Source: an uncultured archaeon (GTDB lineage: Archaea; Halobacteriota; Methanosarcinia; Methanosarcinales; Methanoperedenaceae). From it: 32,700 nt of DNA. A program made the translations under genes and the position numbers. The notes beneath the pieces were generated by a model, which made no database searches, had not been told where the DNA came from, and was given only the letters and a program-made list of their open reading frames with translations. Of the stretch, positions 8,554-16,877 are shown in pieces. The stretch spans positions 1-32,700 of the forward strand of contig CABMIH010000015.1 of NCBI GenBank assembly GCA_902386205.1, read 5' to 3'. How positions within the stretch are numbered: position 1 is the first letter of the stretch; the number at the start of each line of letters is the position of its first letter.

Positions 8554-8748
8554 TTATGTTTTTAAATTTTCGATAGCAGCATCGTTATTATTTTGTACTG
8601 TTAACTCTATTCCTATGTTCCTGTCACCGGGCGCAAGATGCGGGACCGAAATGACGGTGGTAACATTGAAAGGAGGCTGTTCAGGTTGTGCCTGCGAATT
8701 TACTGCCAGTACCAATATTACAATTAAACCCAGTTCATAGATTTTCAT
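8554..8748 (-). CDS. N-terminal signal-peptide fragment of the interrupted COG1361-like gene
   Basis: A 64-residue reading that begins MKIYELGLIVILVLAVNSQA, a clear signal peptide (charged start, hydrophobic core, small residues before the cut). It continues with the first strands of a beta-sandwich domain (APGDRNIGIELTVQNNND) and stops at TAA 8556-8554 after ENLKT. The next in-phase codons are CTT TAT ATG AGA, leading straight into the downstream 337-residue protein, so only the stop codon separates them. A CAA-to-TAA change would explain it. GGAGA about 7 bases upstream makes the ATG a good start. It is 31 bases from the tetR stop. Confidence 0.7.
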   Translation of the reverse strand: MKIYELGLIVILVLAVNSQAQPEQPPFNVTTVISVPHLAPGDRNIGIELTVQNNNDAAIENLKT

Positions 8749-8779
8749 ATAATTTCTCCAATTATTAAACTCCCTTTAT

Positions 8780-9409
8780 TCATGATTTAATTTCGACCTT
8801 ATTATCAAACATAGTACCCAGCATAAAATCAAGAGCCTCATCAACGATATTCCTGATCTTATCTTCCGGGAACATTGTGCACCTGTCCCTGATTATGAGT
8901 GAGACTATTCCGTGTGCATACGACCACAAAGAAAATGTCGCAATATCAATATTCGCCTCCGGAAACAATCCCGCTTCCATGCATTCTTTTATATTTTGCC
9001 TGAGGAATTCAAAGGAACGGAAGCCTATGTCCCATTCTTTCATTTCTTTTATTTTCTTGACAGGGCCTCTCATTATGAACATCAAATCGTAGTATTCGGG
9101 ATTTTCCATGGCAAATGAAACATATACTTCACCCTGCTTCCTGAGCCGTTCCAGCGGATCCCTGATGGAAAGTGTTGTTTGCTGAAGTTTGTATAATTGT
9201 TCAAACCCTTCGCGGTGGAGGGTGTAAATGATGTCATCCTTATCCTTGAAATACAGGTAAATGGTCGCAGGGCTGTATTCGATTTTTTCTGCGATGTGGC
9301 GTATAGTAACATTCTCGAGCCCTTTTTCGAGGAACAGCTTCATCGCCGTATCGAGGATGAGCCTTCGCATCTCCTGCTTTTCGAGTTCTTTTCTTTCTTT
9401 GATTCCCAT
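8780..9409 (-). CDS. TetR/AcrR-family transcriptional repressor
   Basis: About 209 residues from ATG 9409 (the frame opens at GTG 9424). The N-terminal helix-turn-helix is clear: ILDTAMKLFLEKGLENVTIR, then IAEKIEYSPATIYLYFKDKD, the standard TetR DNA-binding signature. The rest is the helical ligand/dimerisation domain, including the RDPLERLRKQGEVYVSFAMEN segment common in archaeal members. It is first in a minus-strand run with the secreted protein, permease and ATPase, and probably represses that run and itself. A near-perfect palindrome with an adjacent TATA box lies just upstream. The inducer is unknown. Confidence 0.9.
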   Translation of the reverse strand: MGIKERKELEKQEMRRLILDTAMKLFLEKGLENVTIRHIAEKIEYSPATIYLYFKDKDDIIYTLHREGFEQLYKLQQTTLSIRDPLERLRKQGEVYVSFAMENPEYYDLMFIMRGPVKKIKEMKEWDIGFRSFEFLRQNIKECMEAGLFPEANIDIATFSLWSYAHGIVSLIIRDRCTMFPEDKIRNIVDEALDFMLGTMFDNKVEIKS

Positions 9410-9429
9410 AATCCTTTGAACCACGTTAA

Positions 9430-9452
9430 TTAACTTAACAGTGTTCAGTTAA
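9430..9452. promoter_or_regulatory. Palindromic operator, probable TetR binding site
   Basis: A 23-bp imperfect palindrome centred on 9441 reads TTAACT-x-AACA-x-TGTT-x-AGTTAA. Twenty of the 22 off-centre positions are symmetric; only one mirrored pair fails. It lies between the tetR start (9409) and a TATA box (9469-9477), over the expected transcription start, which is the usual position for autorepression. A second shorter inverted repeat, GTTCA-N5-TGAAC (9443-9457), overlaps it. Confidence 0.7.
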
Positions 9453-9468
9453 TGAACTGACATAAAAC

Positions 9469-9477
9469 TATATAAAG
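9469..9477 (-). promoter_or_regulatory. TATA box of the tetR-exporter operon
   Basis: On the minus strand this reads TTTATATAG within an A/T-rich archaeal-type promoter. A start about 25 bases downstream would fall near 9447, inside the palindrome at 9430-9452, leaving a leader of roughly 40 bases before ATG 9409. No other comparably placed TATA element is seen. Confidence 0.55.
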
Positions 9478-9618
9478 ATTTCGACAAAATTTTTTGATTA
9501 TTTTGTTGCGTTTTTATATAAAAAAACAAGTTTCAAACCGAATTTTCTTCCAGTATAATCTTTCAGACCATCGGCAGTCTCCCCTATATCAGATGCTTAT
9601 AAAAAAGTCCCAAAAAAC

Positions 9619-10812
9619 CTATCGTTGCCTGCGCCTGCTATGCTGCTGCCCTCTTCTGAGTAAAGGCTTATTCAATCTTCCTTCCGACTTCCTGATTACA
9701 GCCTTCTCCATGACAGGCATTGCCTCTTCCTTTATCTCCACATCATTTTCCTTCAATACTCTTGAGAAATTATCGTAGTCATTTCTTGAAAGGATATTAA
9801 CTGCCTTGCCTTCTGCGCCGGCTCTTGCGGTCCTTCCGATCCTGTGGATGTACTGCTTGCTCTCCCGTGGAATATCATAATTGTAAACATGGGAAACACC
9901 CTGGATATCAAGCCCTCTTGCAGCCACGTCTGTGCATACAAGGACACAGGTTTTCCCGGAATGGAACAGCCTCATTACATTGTTCCGTTTGCCCTGGGTC
10001 AACCCGCCATGAATCGCCAGGGAATCGATGCCTGAAAACCTTAAGTTTTTTGCAACCTTGTCCGTATTTCTTTTAGTATTACAGAAAACCATCACAAGCC
10101 CGGAGTTTTCATGTTTCAGGAGATGCACCAGTAATGAAAATTTCATATCATCGCCAGTTTCATAATAAACCTGTATAAGTTTTTTCGGGTCAACATAAGA
10201 CTCTACTGAAACCTGGAGTGGTTTTTTCATGTGATTGCGTGAAAGCCTGACGACATCTTTTGAGATAGTTGCCGAGAATAGTAAGGTCTGTCTCTCTTGC
10301 GGGCATTTTTTGATTATTCTTTCTACGTCCTCGATAAATCCCATATCAAACATCCGGTCTGCCTCATCAAGCACAAGGGTTTTCACTTTGCCCAATTTAA
10401 TGGTGTTTCTCCCGATATGGTCAAGTATCCTGCCTGGTGTCCCTACGACAACATCCGCGGTGCGCAATTCCCTGATTTGCTGGAATATCCCTGCACCCCC
10501 GTAGACCGCAATTATCTCCAGGGGCTTGTACTTTGAAAATTTTGACAGGGCCTGTGCCACCTGCTCGGCCAGTTCTCTTGTGGGAACCAGGACTAAAGCC
10601 TGAATGCCTTTTCCCCGTTCTGAACTCTGTATTATACCGGAAGCGAATGCAAGCGTCTTTCCCGAACCTGTGGCAGACCCGGCTATAACATCTTTCCCGG
10701 AAAGGATAGGGGGGATGGATTTTTCTTGTATCTCACTTGGGATTTCGAATTTCTCATCATTTATTGATCTCAAAACGGGCTCACTGATGCCCAGATTTTT
10801 AAAACTTATCAT
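9619..10812 (-). CDS. DEAD-box ATP-dependent RNA helicase
   Basis: 397 residues, a minimal two-RecA-domain helicase. Visible motifs in order: Q-motif (Q29), motif I GSATGSGKT (45-53), Ia PTRELAEQ, Ib TPGR, II DEADRMFDMGF, III SAT, IV MVFCNTKRN, V CTDVAARGLDI, VI HRIGRTARAG. A short basic tail (RRGQQHSRRRQR) probably aids RNA binding. Likely roles are RNA structure remodelling in ribosome assembly or cold adaptation. It stands alone on the minus strand with a possible TATA element, CTTTTATAAAG, at 10899-10909, which would give a leader of about 65 bases. Confidence 0.95.
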   Translation of the reverse strand: MISFKNLGISEPVLRSINDEKFEIPSEIQEKSIPPILSGKDVIAGSATGSGKTLAFASGIIQSSERGKGIQALVLVPTRELAEQVAQALSKFSKYKPLEIIAVYGGAGIFQQIRELRTADVVVGTPGRILDHIGRNTIKLGKVKTLVLDEADRMFDMGFIEDVERIIKKCPQERQTLLFSATISKDVVRLSRNHMKKPLQVSVESYVDPKKLIQVYYETGDDMKFSLLVHLLKHENSGLVMVFCNTKRNTDKVAKNLRFSGIDSLAIHGGLTQGKRNNVMRLFHSGKTCVLVCTDVAARGLDIQGVSHVYNYDIPRESKQYIHRIGRTARAGAEGKAVNILSRNDYDNFSRVLKENDVEIKEEAMPVMEKAVIRKSEGRLNKPLLRRGQQHSRRRQR

Positions 10813-10987
10813 AATTTTTTTGAAAAAGCGTAATGCAATTTCTAATTAACCTCGTTTACTTTATTTATTTAGAACAATTAAGAGCTATAAAACACAACTT
10901 TATAAAAGTTTAGATTGATTTACCACTTAAAAGTTTATTTATATATTGCTTAACTACTATTATTTGTATAGTGAAGCAGGACGTATC

Positions 10988-11146
10988 ATGAACCTCAATG
11001 TAGATAAAGCCTATGTAGATTGGATAAAGAACCTCAAACACAAGACCGCATCGGCGTACTTGTATGGACTAATAAGATCTTGTGAATACACTGGCAAGAC
11101 ACCCACCAACCTCATTAATGAAGCGAGGATTATCCTAATAGAGTAG
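10988..11146 (+). pseudogene. Integrase N-terminal (SAM-like core-binding) stub
   Basis: A 52-residue reading from ATG 10988 with a TATA-like TTTATATA (10936-10943) about 45 bases upstream. The sequence VDWIKNLKHKTASAYLYGLI followed by CEYTGKTPTNLINEA resembles the N-terminal four-helix core-binding domain of tyrosine recombinases common in Methanosarcinales. It stops where the linker to the catalytic domain would begin. No catalytic R..HxxR..Y domain follows on either strand. I read it as a truncated remnant; a stand-alone small protein is less likely. Confidence 0.45.
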
Positions 11147-11299
11147 CACCCTGGGAAGTGCCACATGTCAAGGATATTACTGACTTTACTAACCCATATT
11201 TGGATTCATGATTATTAACATCATAATATAAATGCATAGATATATGCCAGTTGTATGATGTCAAATACATTTCTCAGTATTTGAATCAGAGGGTATAAT

Positions 11300-11431
11300 A
11301 TGAAAATAGAATTAGAAGAAGACCCAGACTGGATTTATAAGCCAATTTTGAATACAAATACCAGGACAACATACGACAGCGAAGGAATACAACAGAACAT
11401 ACTAGAAGAGTATGAACAGTTTGATGATTGA
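11300..11431 (+). CDS. Small hypothetical protein, 43 residues
   Basis: An acidic ORF, MKIELEEDPDWIYKPILNTN and onward to EEYEQFDD, that I do not recognise. A purine-rich AGAGGG is 7 bases upstream of the ATG, and a TATA-like ATAATATAAA lies near 11223-11232. No domain, signal peptide or membrane segment is visible. It lies in a gene-poor stretch with an integrase stub, so it could be a leftover accessory gene or chance. Low confidence. Confidence 0.25.
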   Translation: MKIELEEDPDWIYKPILNTNTRTTYDSEGIQQNILEEYEQFDD

Positions 11432-11809
11432 TATGAGAGCATAACCAGTAATAATAACAGAACGACGTGAACGCCTCGATTTCTACCTGCGATCCTTCTT
11501 TGAAGCTTATCGTCTCCCCTTTATTTCTACTGGAATATTATAAAACCATGTTAATTATATACATTTGAATGATAGACGACTTATTAAAATAACGCTTAAT
11601 ATTATAAATGTATTATTTTTGTTTTAGACACGCCCATTTATATTTTTGCCTTTTTTGAATAAATATTTTTCTCGTTTAACAGTATCTCCGAAGAAAAATG
11701 ACACCATTGAAAATATCCCCTGATTGGCATTCGTCTCAAACTAATGCAGATGTGGGTATATTACCGAAAGACGTCTGTGATGAGAGCAGGGTGAAACTGA
11801 TCATGAATT
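11432..11809. other. Gene-free AT-rich interval
   Basis: No convincing gene on either strand. A minus-strand reading near 11450-11540 contains KGETISFKEGSQVEIEAF, which looks vaguely like an AbrB-type antitoxin piece but has no start codon. T-rich tracts near 11617-11665 could end plus-strand transcription. No repeats or RNA gene recognised. The interval separates older core genes from the glycan locus. Confidence 0.4.
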
Positions 11810-12430
11810 TCAGGAATTCCTCTGGAACAACGTATACACATACGGCCTCGGCACGCCCGCAGGGGTATGATAAGTGTAATCAAAATGATCAAGAAGGATA
11901 AACTCCTTTCCTAAGAATTCCGCCAGCATATTATGGTCATAGTTCCTGACCTCAAGACCTGTGCATTTTTTTGCACCAGTTAACGAAAAAGCCGCGATGA
12001 TGACATAACCGCCTTTTTTAACTGCTTTCTTTAGCGTAGATAAATACACGCGCCGCTGGTTCTCCTCTAACAGGAAATGTAATACCGCCCTGTCATGCCA
12101 CAAGGCAATATCCCTTAAATCCTGGATATGGATTGGCTGAGTAATATCATCCGCTATCCATCTTACCAGGGAGGCTTTTTCTTTACCTAACCTTGCTCTT
12201 AGCTTGCCCAGGGCTATTTCACTTATATCGGCAGCAATGATATTACTGAATCCCTGATTAATAAGATAATCGATGAATGTTGATGCCCCTGCCCCTACAT
12301 CTAATACAGGTTCGTCCTTATTTATATGACATTGAGAAAGTAATTTTATAGACGGCTCAGGTATTTCCTCGTACCAGGTCAGCTCATCCACATCCAGTGC
12401 CTCATATATTTCATCCCAGTGTTCTTTCAT
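11810..12430 (-). CDS. Class I SAM-dependent methyltransferase
   Basis: 206 residues. It opens with HWDEIYEALDVDELTWYEEI, the signature of a common small methyltransferase group related to TehB/thiopurine-methyltransferase folds. Motif I is VLDVGAGAS (near residue 43), the acidic end of strand 2 is in IIAADIS, and a later motif sits in DIALWHDRAVLHFL. The acceptor is unknown. It starts 3 bases after the GT15 gene ends and is the last gene of the glycan array. It may therefore methylate a glycan, although close relatives also occur as solitary genes acting on small molecules or metalloids. Confidence 0.8.
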   Translation of the reverse strand: MKEHWDEIYEALDVDELTWYEEIPEPSIKLLSQCHINKDEPVLDVGAGASTFIDYLINQGFSNIIAADISEIALGKLRARLGKEKASLVRWIADDITQPIHIQDLRDIALWHDRAVLHFLLEENQRRVYLSTLKKAVKKGGYVIIAAFSLTGAKKCTGLEVRNYDHNMLAEFLGKEFILLDHFDYTYHTPAGVPRPYVYTLFQRNS

Positions 12431-12433
12431 TGC

Positions 12434-13381
12434 CTATGATTCCCTTTTGATCAGTTTTATAAATTTCCTGTACAATCCCGATTTTCTCTTGAGGCTGGTA
12501 GACGCTTTCACAAAATGGTTCATGATAATCCCTTTCAAGTTTCTTAACCTTCTAAAATTATCCGGATCCATTGAATAATTGTTTATGAAACCCTGGTGCT
12601 GATAAGCAATATCGCTGAACCTGTGAACCTTGTTCTCAGGAACGAAAATCGAGATCGCAAGGAGATGAATGACATGGTCTCCCCATCGATATTTATAAAT
12701 CCCCCCGGATCGGTCTAAATATTCGAAATAATTCATAAACTCATCAGAGCGCCAGAAATCAAGTTTTGCTATTTCAAAATTTGTATAGTAATAACTTCTA
12801 TCCCATACTCCATTCGACGTGAATTTATGCAAGAATTCCGGCTTTATGTTATTGTCTTCTATATATTTTTTTGTAGTATCCCACAAGCCTTTGCTGGCTG
12901 GCTCATCTTTAAATATATCGATATAACCATACTCCAAATCTCTCTCTTGCATGAACTGGAACACATCATAATTTATATTATCAAGCAAAAAAGAGTCTGT
13001 ATCCAGCCGCCAATAATAATCGTAATCTTCTAGAGCAGGATGATGAAAAATAATACCGCTGAAAAACCGGCACATATGACGGTATCCCATTGAAAAACAA
13101 TCTCCATCCACATAGACTAATTCCGGGATTTCCTCTTTATTTAAAAAATCGGGAATTTCAAATATAACCTTTTCAAATTGTACTTTTGAACGTGTGGCTT
13201 CGCGGATTTTTTTCATAAGGTTTTCATTGATGTCTTCATGAAAAATAATAACAGGATACTTGAATTTATCATTGAAATTAACATCCAGGAGTGATAAGCT
13301 GCGTTTCAGATTTGCTATATCTCCTGATTTTGACCTTGCCAGATATACGATTGCTGCCTTAACGGATTTTTCATCTTTCAT
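12434..13381 (-). CDS. GT15 (KRE2/MNT1/KTR)-like alpha-1,2-mannosyltransferase
   Basis: 315 residues with signature segments of glycosyltransferase family 15, best known from fungal Golgi mannosyltransferases. These are YPVIIFHED (42-50), YRHMCRFFSG (100-109), YYWRLDTDSFL (122-132, equivalent to the acidic nucleotide/metal site), TNFEIAKLDFWRS (200-212), YLDRSGGIYKYRWGDHVIH (221-239) and IAYQH (258-262). These carry the family's conserved Glu, Asp and His. Family members move mannose from GDP-mannose to an alpha-mannoside. Unlike the fungal type II membrane enzymes it has no N-terminal anchor, so it is probably cytosolic. It overlaps the upstream FkbM gene by 11 bases. Confidence 0.85.
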   Translation of the reverse strand: MKDEKSVKAAIVYLARSKSGDIANLKRSLSLLDVNFNDKFKYPVIIFHEDINENLMKKIREATRSKVQFEKVIFEIPDFLNKEEIPELVYVDGDCFSMGYRHMCRFFSGIIFHHPALEDYDYYWRLDTDSFLLDNINYDVFQFMQERDLEYGYIDIFKDEPASKGLWDTTKKYIEDNNIKPEFLHKFTSNGVWDRSYYYTNFEIAKLDFWRSDEFMNYFEYLDRSGGIYKYRWGDHVIHLLAISIFVPENKVHRFSDIAYQHQGFINNYSMDPDNFRRLRNLKGIIMNHFVKASTSLKRKSGLYRKFIKLIKRES

Positions 13382-14300
13382 TATTCAGCCCTGCTTTTGG
13401 TCTTGCGACAAAAAATTCATTAGTTTTTAGAATTCGCTTAAGATTATCCGGCATGACAAGAACTCCGCCAAGTGTTTTCAGGTAATAATTATGTTTATCA
13501 AGCCATACCAGAATATCTCTGGCTCCATACGGATAAACATGAAGATTCAACGGATTAATTTCTAAAAAAATCGTTGGTTTGCAGGTTGATAAGAATTCAG
13601 TTCCGCCCTGCAATATCCAGAGTTCTGCGCCTTCAGTGTCCATTTTTACAACATTTACTTCTGGCTTTCCTGCTATTTTCCACCAATTATCTACAGTCTG
13701 GACATGGACAGTAGTTTGTTTCTGCCTGCCCAATCCTCTGCCTGTATCTAAAAGTCCGTTATTCATGGACCAATCAGCATCCGGGGATTCCTGACTGATA
13801 AAAGATGTTGTTCCTGTTTCCTTCCCTAAAGCTTCCTTGTAAAGGGTTACTTTATCTGTTAATTTATTCGCTTCTATGGTTTTTTCAAATAGTGTGCTTT
13901 GGTACTGTCCCGGCTCGAAAGCAAATACCTGTGCGGACGGAATTTTCGCAAGGACATTCAGTGTCATAAAACCGGTGTGTGCGCCTATATCTACGAAGAT
14001 TGGACAATCTGCTTTGGATAATTCATCAGTTATGACTGGAGTGATCTCTTCGTCATATGACCATTCACCGGACTTAAGTGAATTTGTACGAATGCCATCA
14101 TTATTGTAATAAAATTTGAATCCTTTATAATTGAAAACCCCGAAATCCTTATCTGAAATTTTTAAGGATTTAAAAGTTATGGGAGTTTTTTTAAAAAAAT
14201 TATCGAAATTTGCTAAAAATGACACGAATTTCAGTCTTATGATTTCGAATTTGGTGGATATACTCAAGTCACCTGACAACATTATACGTATGATATTCAT
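13371..14300 (-). CDS. FkbM-family methyltransferase
   Basis: 309 residues. After a variable N-terminal 90 residues comes a Rossmann methyltransferase core with motif I FVDIGAHTGFMT, motif II VFAFEPGQYQ, and the FkbM hallmark VVKMDTEGAELWILQGG followed by a strand with IFLEINP. FkbM proteins O-methylate sugars or polyketides, and are frequent in archaeal and bacterial surface-glycan clusters. Its end overlaps the GT15 start by 11 bases, so the two are probably translated together. A methylated glycan residue is likely. The identity of the sugar is not readable. Confidence 0.88.
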   Translation of the reverse strand: MNIIRIMLSGDLSISTKFEIIRLKFVSFLANFDNFFKKTPITFKSLKISDKDFGVFNYKGFKFYYNNDGIRTNSLKSGEWSYDEEITPVITDELSKADCPIFVDIGAHTGFMTLNVLAKIPSAQVFAFEPGQYQSTLFEKTIEANKLTDKVTLYKEALGKETGTTSFISQESPDADWSMNNGLLDTGRGLGRQKQTTVHVQTVDNWWKIAGKPEVNVVKMDTEGAELWILQGGTEFLSTCKPTIFLEINPLNLHVYPYGARDILVWLDKHNYYLKTLGGVLVMPDNLKRILKTNEFFVARPKAGLNNER

Positions 14301-14351
14301 ATCATTTTCACCATCAACCTGATTGAACTGAAAGCAATTATTTTTTATCTT

Positions 14352-15386
14352 CTAAACTTTAGTATTATTGCGAGTGAAATTATTTAATAGTTTATATCTG
14401 GAATAGATTCCCCCGATAGAAAAATTTCCTTTTAACGCATGATTGGAACTCAAATAAAATAGGAAAGGGGCTCTTACTAAAGCCTTAGGCAAAACGACCG
14501 CAATAACTAATAGAAGTGTTTTGAAATTTATATTTTTTCCCAATTTAGCCAGTAAATGCCAACGAGCATCATCGGCATTAAGGAAGAATCGCAGACCAGC
14601 ACGATGAATCAAAATCATTAACAAAGATTCTTTATATGCCAGATCGAGCAACGGCGCTTTATTCACACGATATTCTTTTTCTAAAAACAGTATTACGTCA
14701 TAAAGGTCAGTATAAAATTTATAAATATTCATCCAATGATTTGTTTCCCGATATTCTATGACTGGTACATCCAGAAACCGCAATCGGGATTCAGGTCTAA
14801 GCATGCTTAAAAAAAGTGGTATATTCAAAATATTATTTCCTTGGAACTCCTTCTCCACCCAGTCTAATCGTTTTTTATTCAAACGAAGAACCGAGGCAGC
14901 AAAATATCCAAAAGGGACCGTATGTAAGTTATTCAAATATTTTTCAATTTCAATATCACAATTACTGATCAAATCATACTTATGATTTATAAGTTCTCCC
15001 ATATTATTGCGATAATTAATTGGAAGATTAAGACAATCGATACCCTCTTCATTGGCAGTTGGTAGACAGCTCATAAGCCGTTTAAATCCATCCATAAGGA
15101 TTAAATCATCATCTGAAATAATCCAGATAAATTGTCCATTAGCGTCCCTGACCAACCTTATCTGACTTCCACAAAAACCAACATTTGTCTCGTTTTTATA
15201 ATAACGCACTTCAGGCGCAAGCAAAGAACGGTTTATGCTGGCAATTTTATCTTCTGAATTGTCACGAACAATTATCTCTATTTGATCACCATATTCATTA
15301 AGGGCAAGGCGAAGAAAGGTTTGATTAAGCTCTTTTAACTTTTCAGGCCGGTTATAAGTTGGAATGCAGATACTTAGGAGTTTCAT
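14352..15386 (-). CDS. GT2 family glycosyltransferase (copy A)
   Basis: 344 residues. A GT-A fold begins at the N-terminus with [15 protein letters not shown], followed by IEIIVRDNSED and the acidic [14 protein letters not shown], the equivalent of the DxD site. The C-terminal half is hydrophobic near 285-325 (LLLVIAVVLPKALVRAPFLF), suggesting membrane association. The arrangement resembles abequosyltransferase-type GT2 enzymes of O-antigen loci. That would fit the nearby 3,6-dideoxyhexose gene, but this is inference. It is clearly paralogous to the GT2 at 16954-18015, with the radical SAM gene between them. Confidence 0.88.
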   Translation of the reverse strand: MKLLSICIPTYNRPEKLKELNQTFLRLALNEYGDQIEIIVRDNSEDKIASINRSLLAPEVRYYKNETNVGFCGSQIRLVRDANGQFIWIISDDDLILMDGFKRLMSCLPTANEEGIDCLNLPINYRNNMGELINHKYDLISNCDIEIEKYLNNLHTVPFGYFAASVLRLNKKRLDWVEKEFQGNNILNIPLFLSMLRPESRLRFLDVPVIEYRETNHWMNIYKFYTDLYDVILFLEKEYRVNKAPLLDLAYKESLLMILIHRAGLRFFLNADDARWHLLAKLGKNINFKTLLLVIAVVLPKALVRAPFLFYLSSNHALKGNFSIGGIYSRYKLLNNFTRNNTKV

Positions 15387-15398
15387 ATTACCTTTGAA

Positions 15399-16877
15399 TT
15401 ATATTCCCTTTGCTTCTTTATATTTTTTGATCAGGCGATTGTATAGAAAATCAGGACAAACAAACCGAACTACGGAATGAATCATGTAATCAAAACCTTT
15501 CTGTTCTATGCAATACTTAATGATGTAAAATAGCATAGGAGTTTGGTAATAAATTTTTTCCCACGACAACGGATTAAATGATATTCTATCTATCAAAACA
15601 TGCTTTAATTTTATCAATTCATCTATGGAATAATCTAAAGTATACGCTGGTGTTGGTCCATCTGATAGCCAATACTCATCCGTAATATTACCTGAGTTTT
15701 TCATTAATTCATATATTTCAGTTCCAGGATATACGGATATAATCGTAGGCCCATGATTATAAAATGCTATGTATTTAATTTTTTGAATCTTTTGAATAAA
15801 ATGTGCAGTTTCTATAACGGTTTCCTTTGTTTCTCCTGGAAGTCCGACTATTAAAAAGATATGTAAACTCATTTTTGAATCTTTTAGTAAAGTTATTGTA
15901 TCAATTGCATCTTGTATTTTAATGTTTTTATGACATGTTTTTAGTATATTTTCATTTGCACTTTCTAATCCAAACATTAAACTTACGAACCCGGCTTCTT
16001 TTAGATAAGGCAATAATTCCTTCTTAAATGGTTTGAATCTTGAAGAGCAAAAATATTGGAGATGATTAATTTTGCGTTTTATTATTTCCTTACATATTTC
16101 AATTACTCTGTCGTTGTTTAACATAAAGGCATCGTCAGCAAAAAATATCGACTTTAATCTTGGATAAAAATTTATTAAATACTCAATTTCATCAACTACG
16201 TTTTTAACAGATCGCATTCTTTGTATTCTTTTTGAATGAGGGTTAAGTACGCAAAATGAACATGAATAAGAACACCCTCTACTTGATAATACAATAGCTA
16301 ATGTTCTATTATCTTGCACAGGATGTTTTGGAAATGGTAAAATATCTAAATTATTTATCAATTCTCTATTTTCAGTTTTGATTACTCCTTTATCATAAAA
16401 TGCAATTCCTTTTACAGTATATAAATTATTAGTATCCATTATCTCATTAAAGGTTATCTCACCTTCCCCTATTACTGCAATAACATATGGATATTTTTCA
16501 ACTAATTGTTTATGCATTATAGTTACGTGTATCCCGCCAATAATGATTTTAATCCCAGGATATACTGCATGAATGTATTCTATCATTCTATATGTATTTA
16601 CCCTGTTTTGTGTAACCATAGAAAATCCAATATAATCTGGTGAAAATGTTAAGATCTTATTTTCAATAATATCCTTACTTTTATCAAAATCTAATGTAGG
16701 GTGATTGATGTGTATTACGCTATGCCCTTTAGATTCTAAATATGCGTGTATATATGGTAATCCAAGAGCATAAAAACTTTCAGAATTTTCCACATGTTTG
16801 TATCCATGAGGATGTTTTTTGTCAGCATCCGTATAAGATATTGGTTCATAACCTAATGACGCTAAAATTATTTTCAT
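15399..16877 (-). CDS. B12-binding-type radical SAM protein
   Basis: About 492 residues from ATG 16877. The frame opens at 16901; GGATGG upstream favours the inner ATG. The N-terminal Rossmann-like domain (1-165) has the shape of a cobalamin-binding domain (YIGFSMVTQNR, IIIGGIHVT, IGEGEITF), but I see no clear DxHxxG motif. The radical SAM core has RGCSYSCSFC (cluster cysteines C202, C206, C209), the SAM-contacting FADDAFMLN, and GLPGETKET. It could methylate or rearrange a sugar or lipid within the glycan. The precise reaction cannot be deduced. It is sandwiched between two paralogous GT2 genes. Confidence 0.88.
   Translation of the reverse strand: MKIILASLGYEPISYTDADKKHPHGYKHVENSESFYALGLPYIHAYLESKGHSVIHINHPTLDFDKSKDIIENKILTFSPDYIGFSMVTQNRVNTYRMIEYIHAVYPGIKIIIGGIHVTIMHKQLVEKYPYVIAVIGEGEITFNEIMDTNNLYTVKGIAFYDKGVIKTENRELINNLDILPFPKHPVQDNRTLAIVLSSRGCSYSCSFCVLNPHSKRIQRMRSVKNVVDEIEYLINFYPRLKSIFFADDAFMLNNDRVIEICKEIIKRKINHLQYFCSSRFKPFKKELLPYLKEAGFVSLMFGLESANENILKTCHKNIKIQDAIDTITLLKDSKMSLHIFLIVGLPGETKETVIETAHFIQKIQKIKYIAFYNHGPTIISVYPGTEIYELMKNSGNITDEYWLSDGPTPAYTLDYSIDELIKLKHVLIDRISFNPLSWEKIYYQTPMLFYIIKYCIEQKGFDYMIHSVVRFVCPDFLYNRLIKKYKEAKGI

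Noticed and set aside
8554-8556. The TAA in the secreted-protein gene as a recoded sense codon
   Set aside because: Known stop recoding in methanogenic archaea is TAG (pyrrolysine) or TGA (selenocysteine). TAA recoding is not established, and other genes here end in TAA normally.
11450-11540. Minus-strand AbrB-like reading with KGETISFKEGSQVEIEAF
   Set aside because: No start codon and no full domain. Too short to assign.
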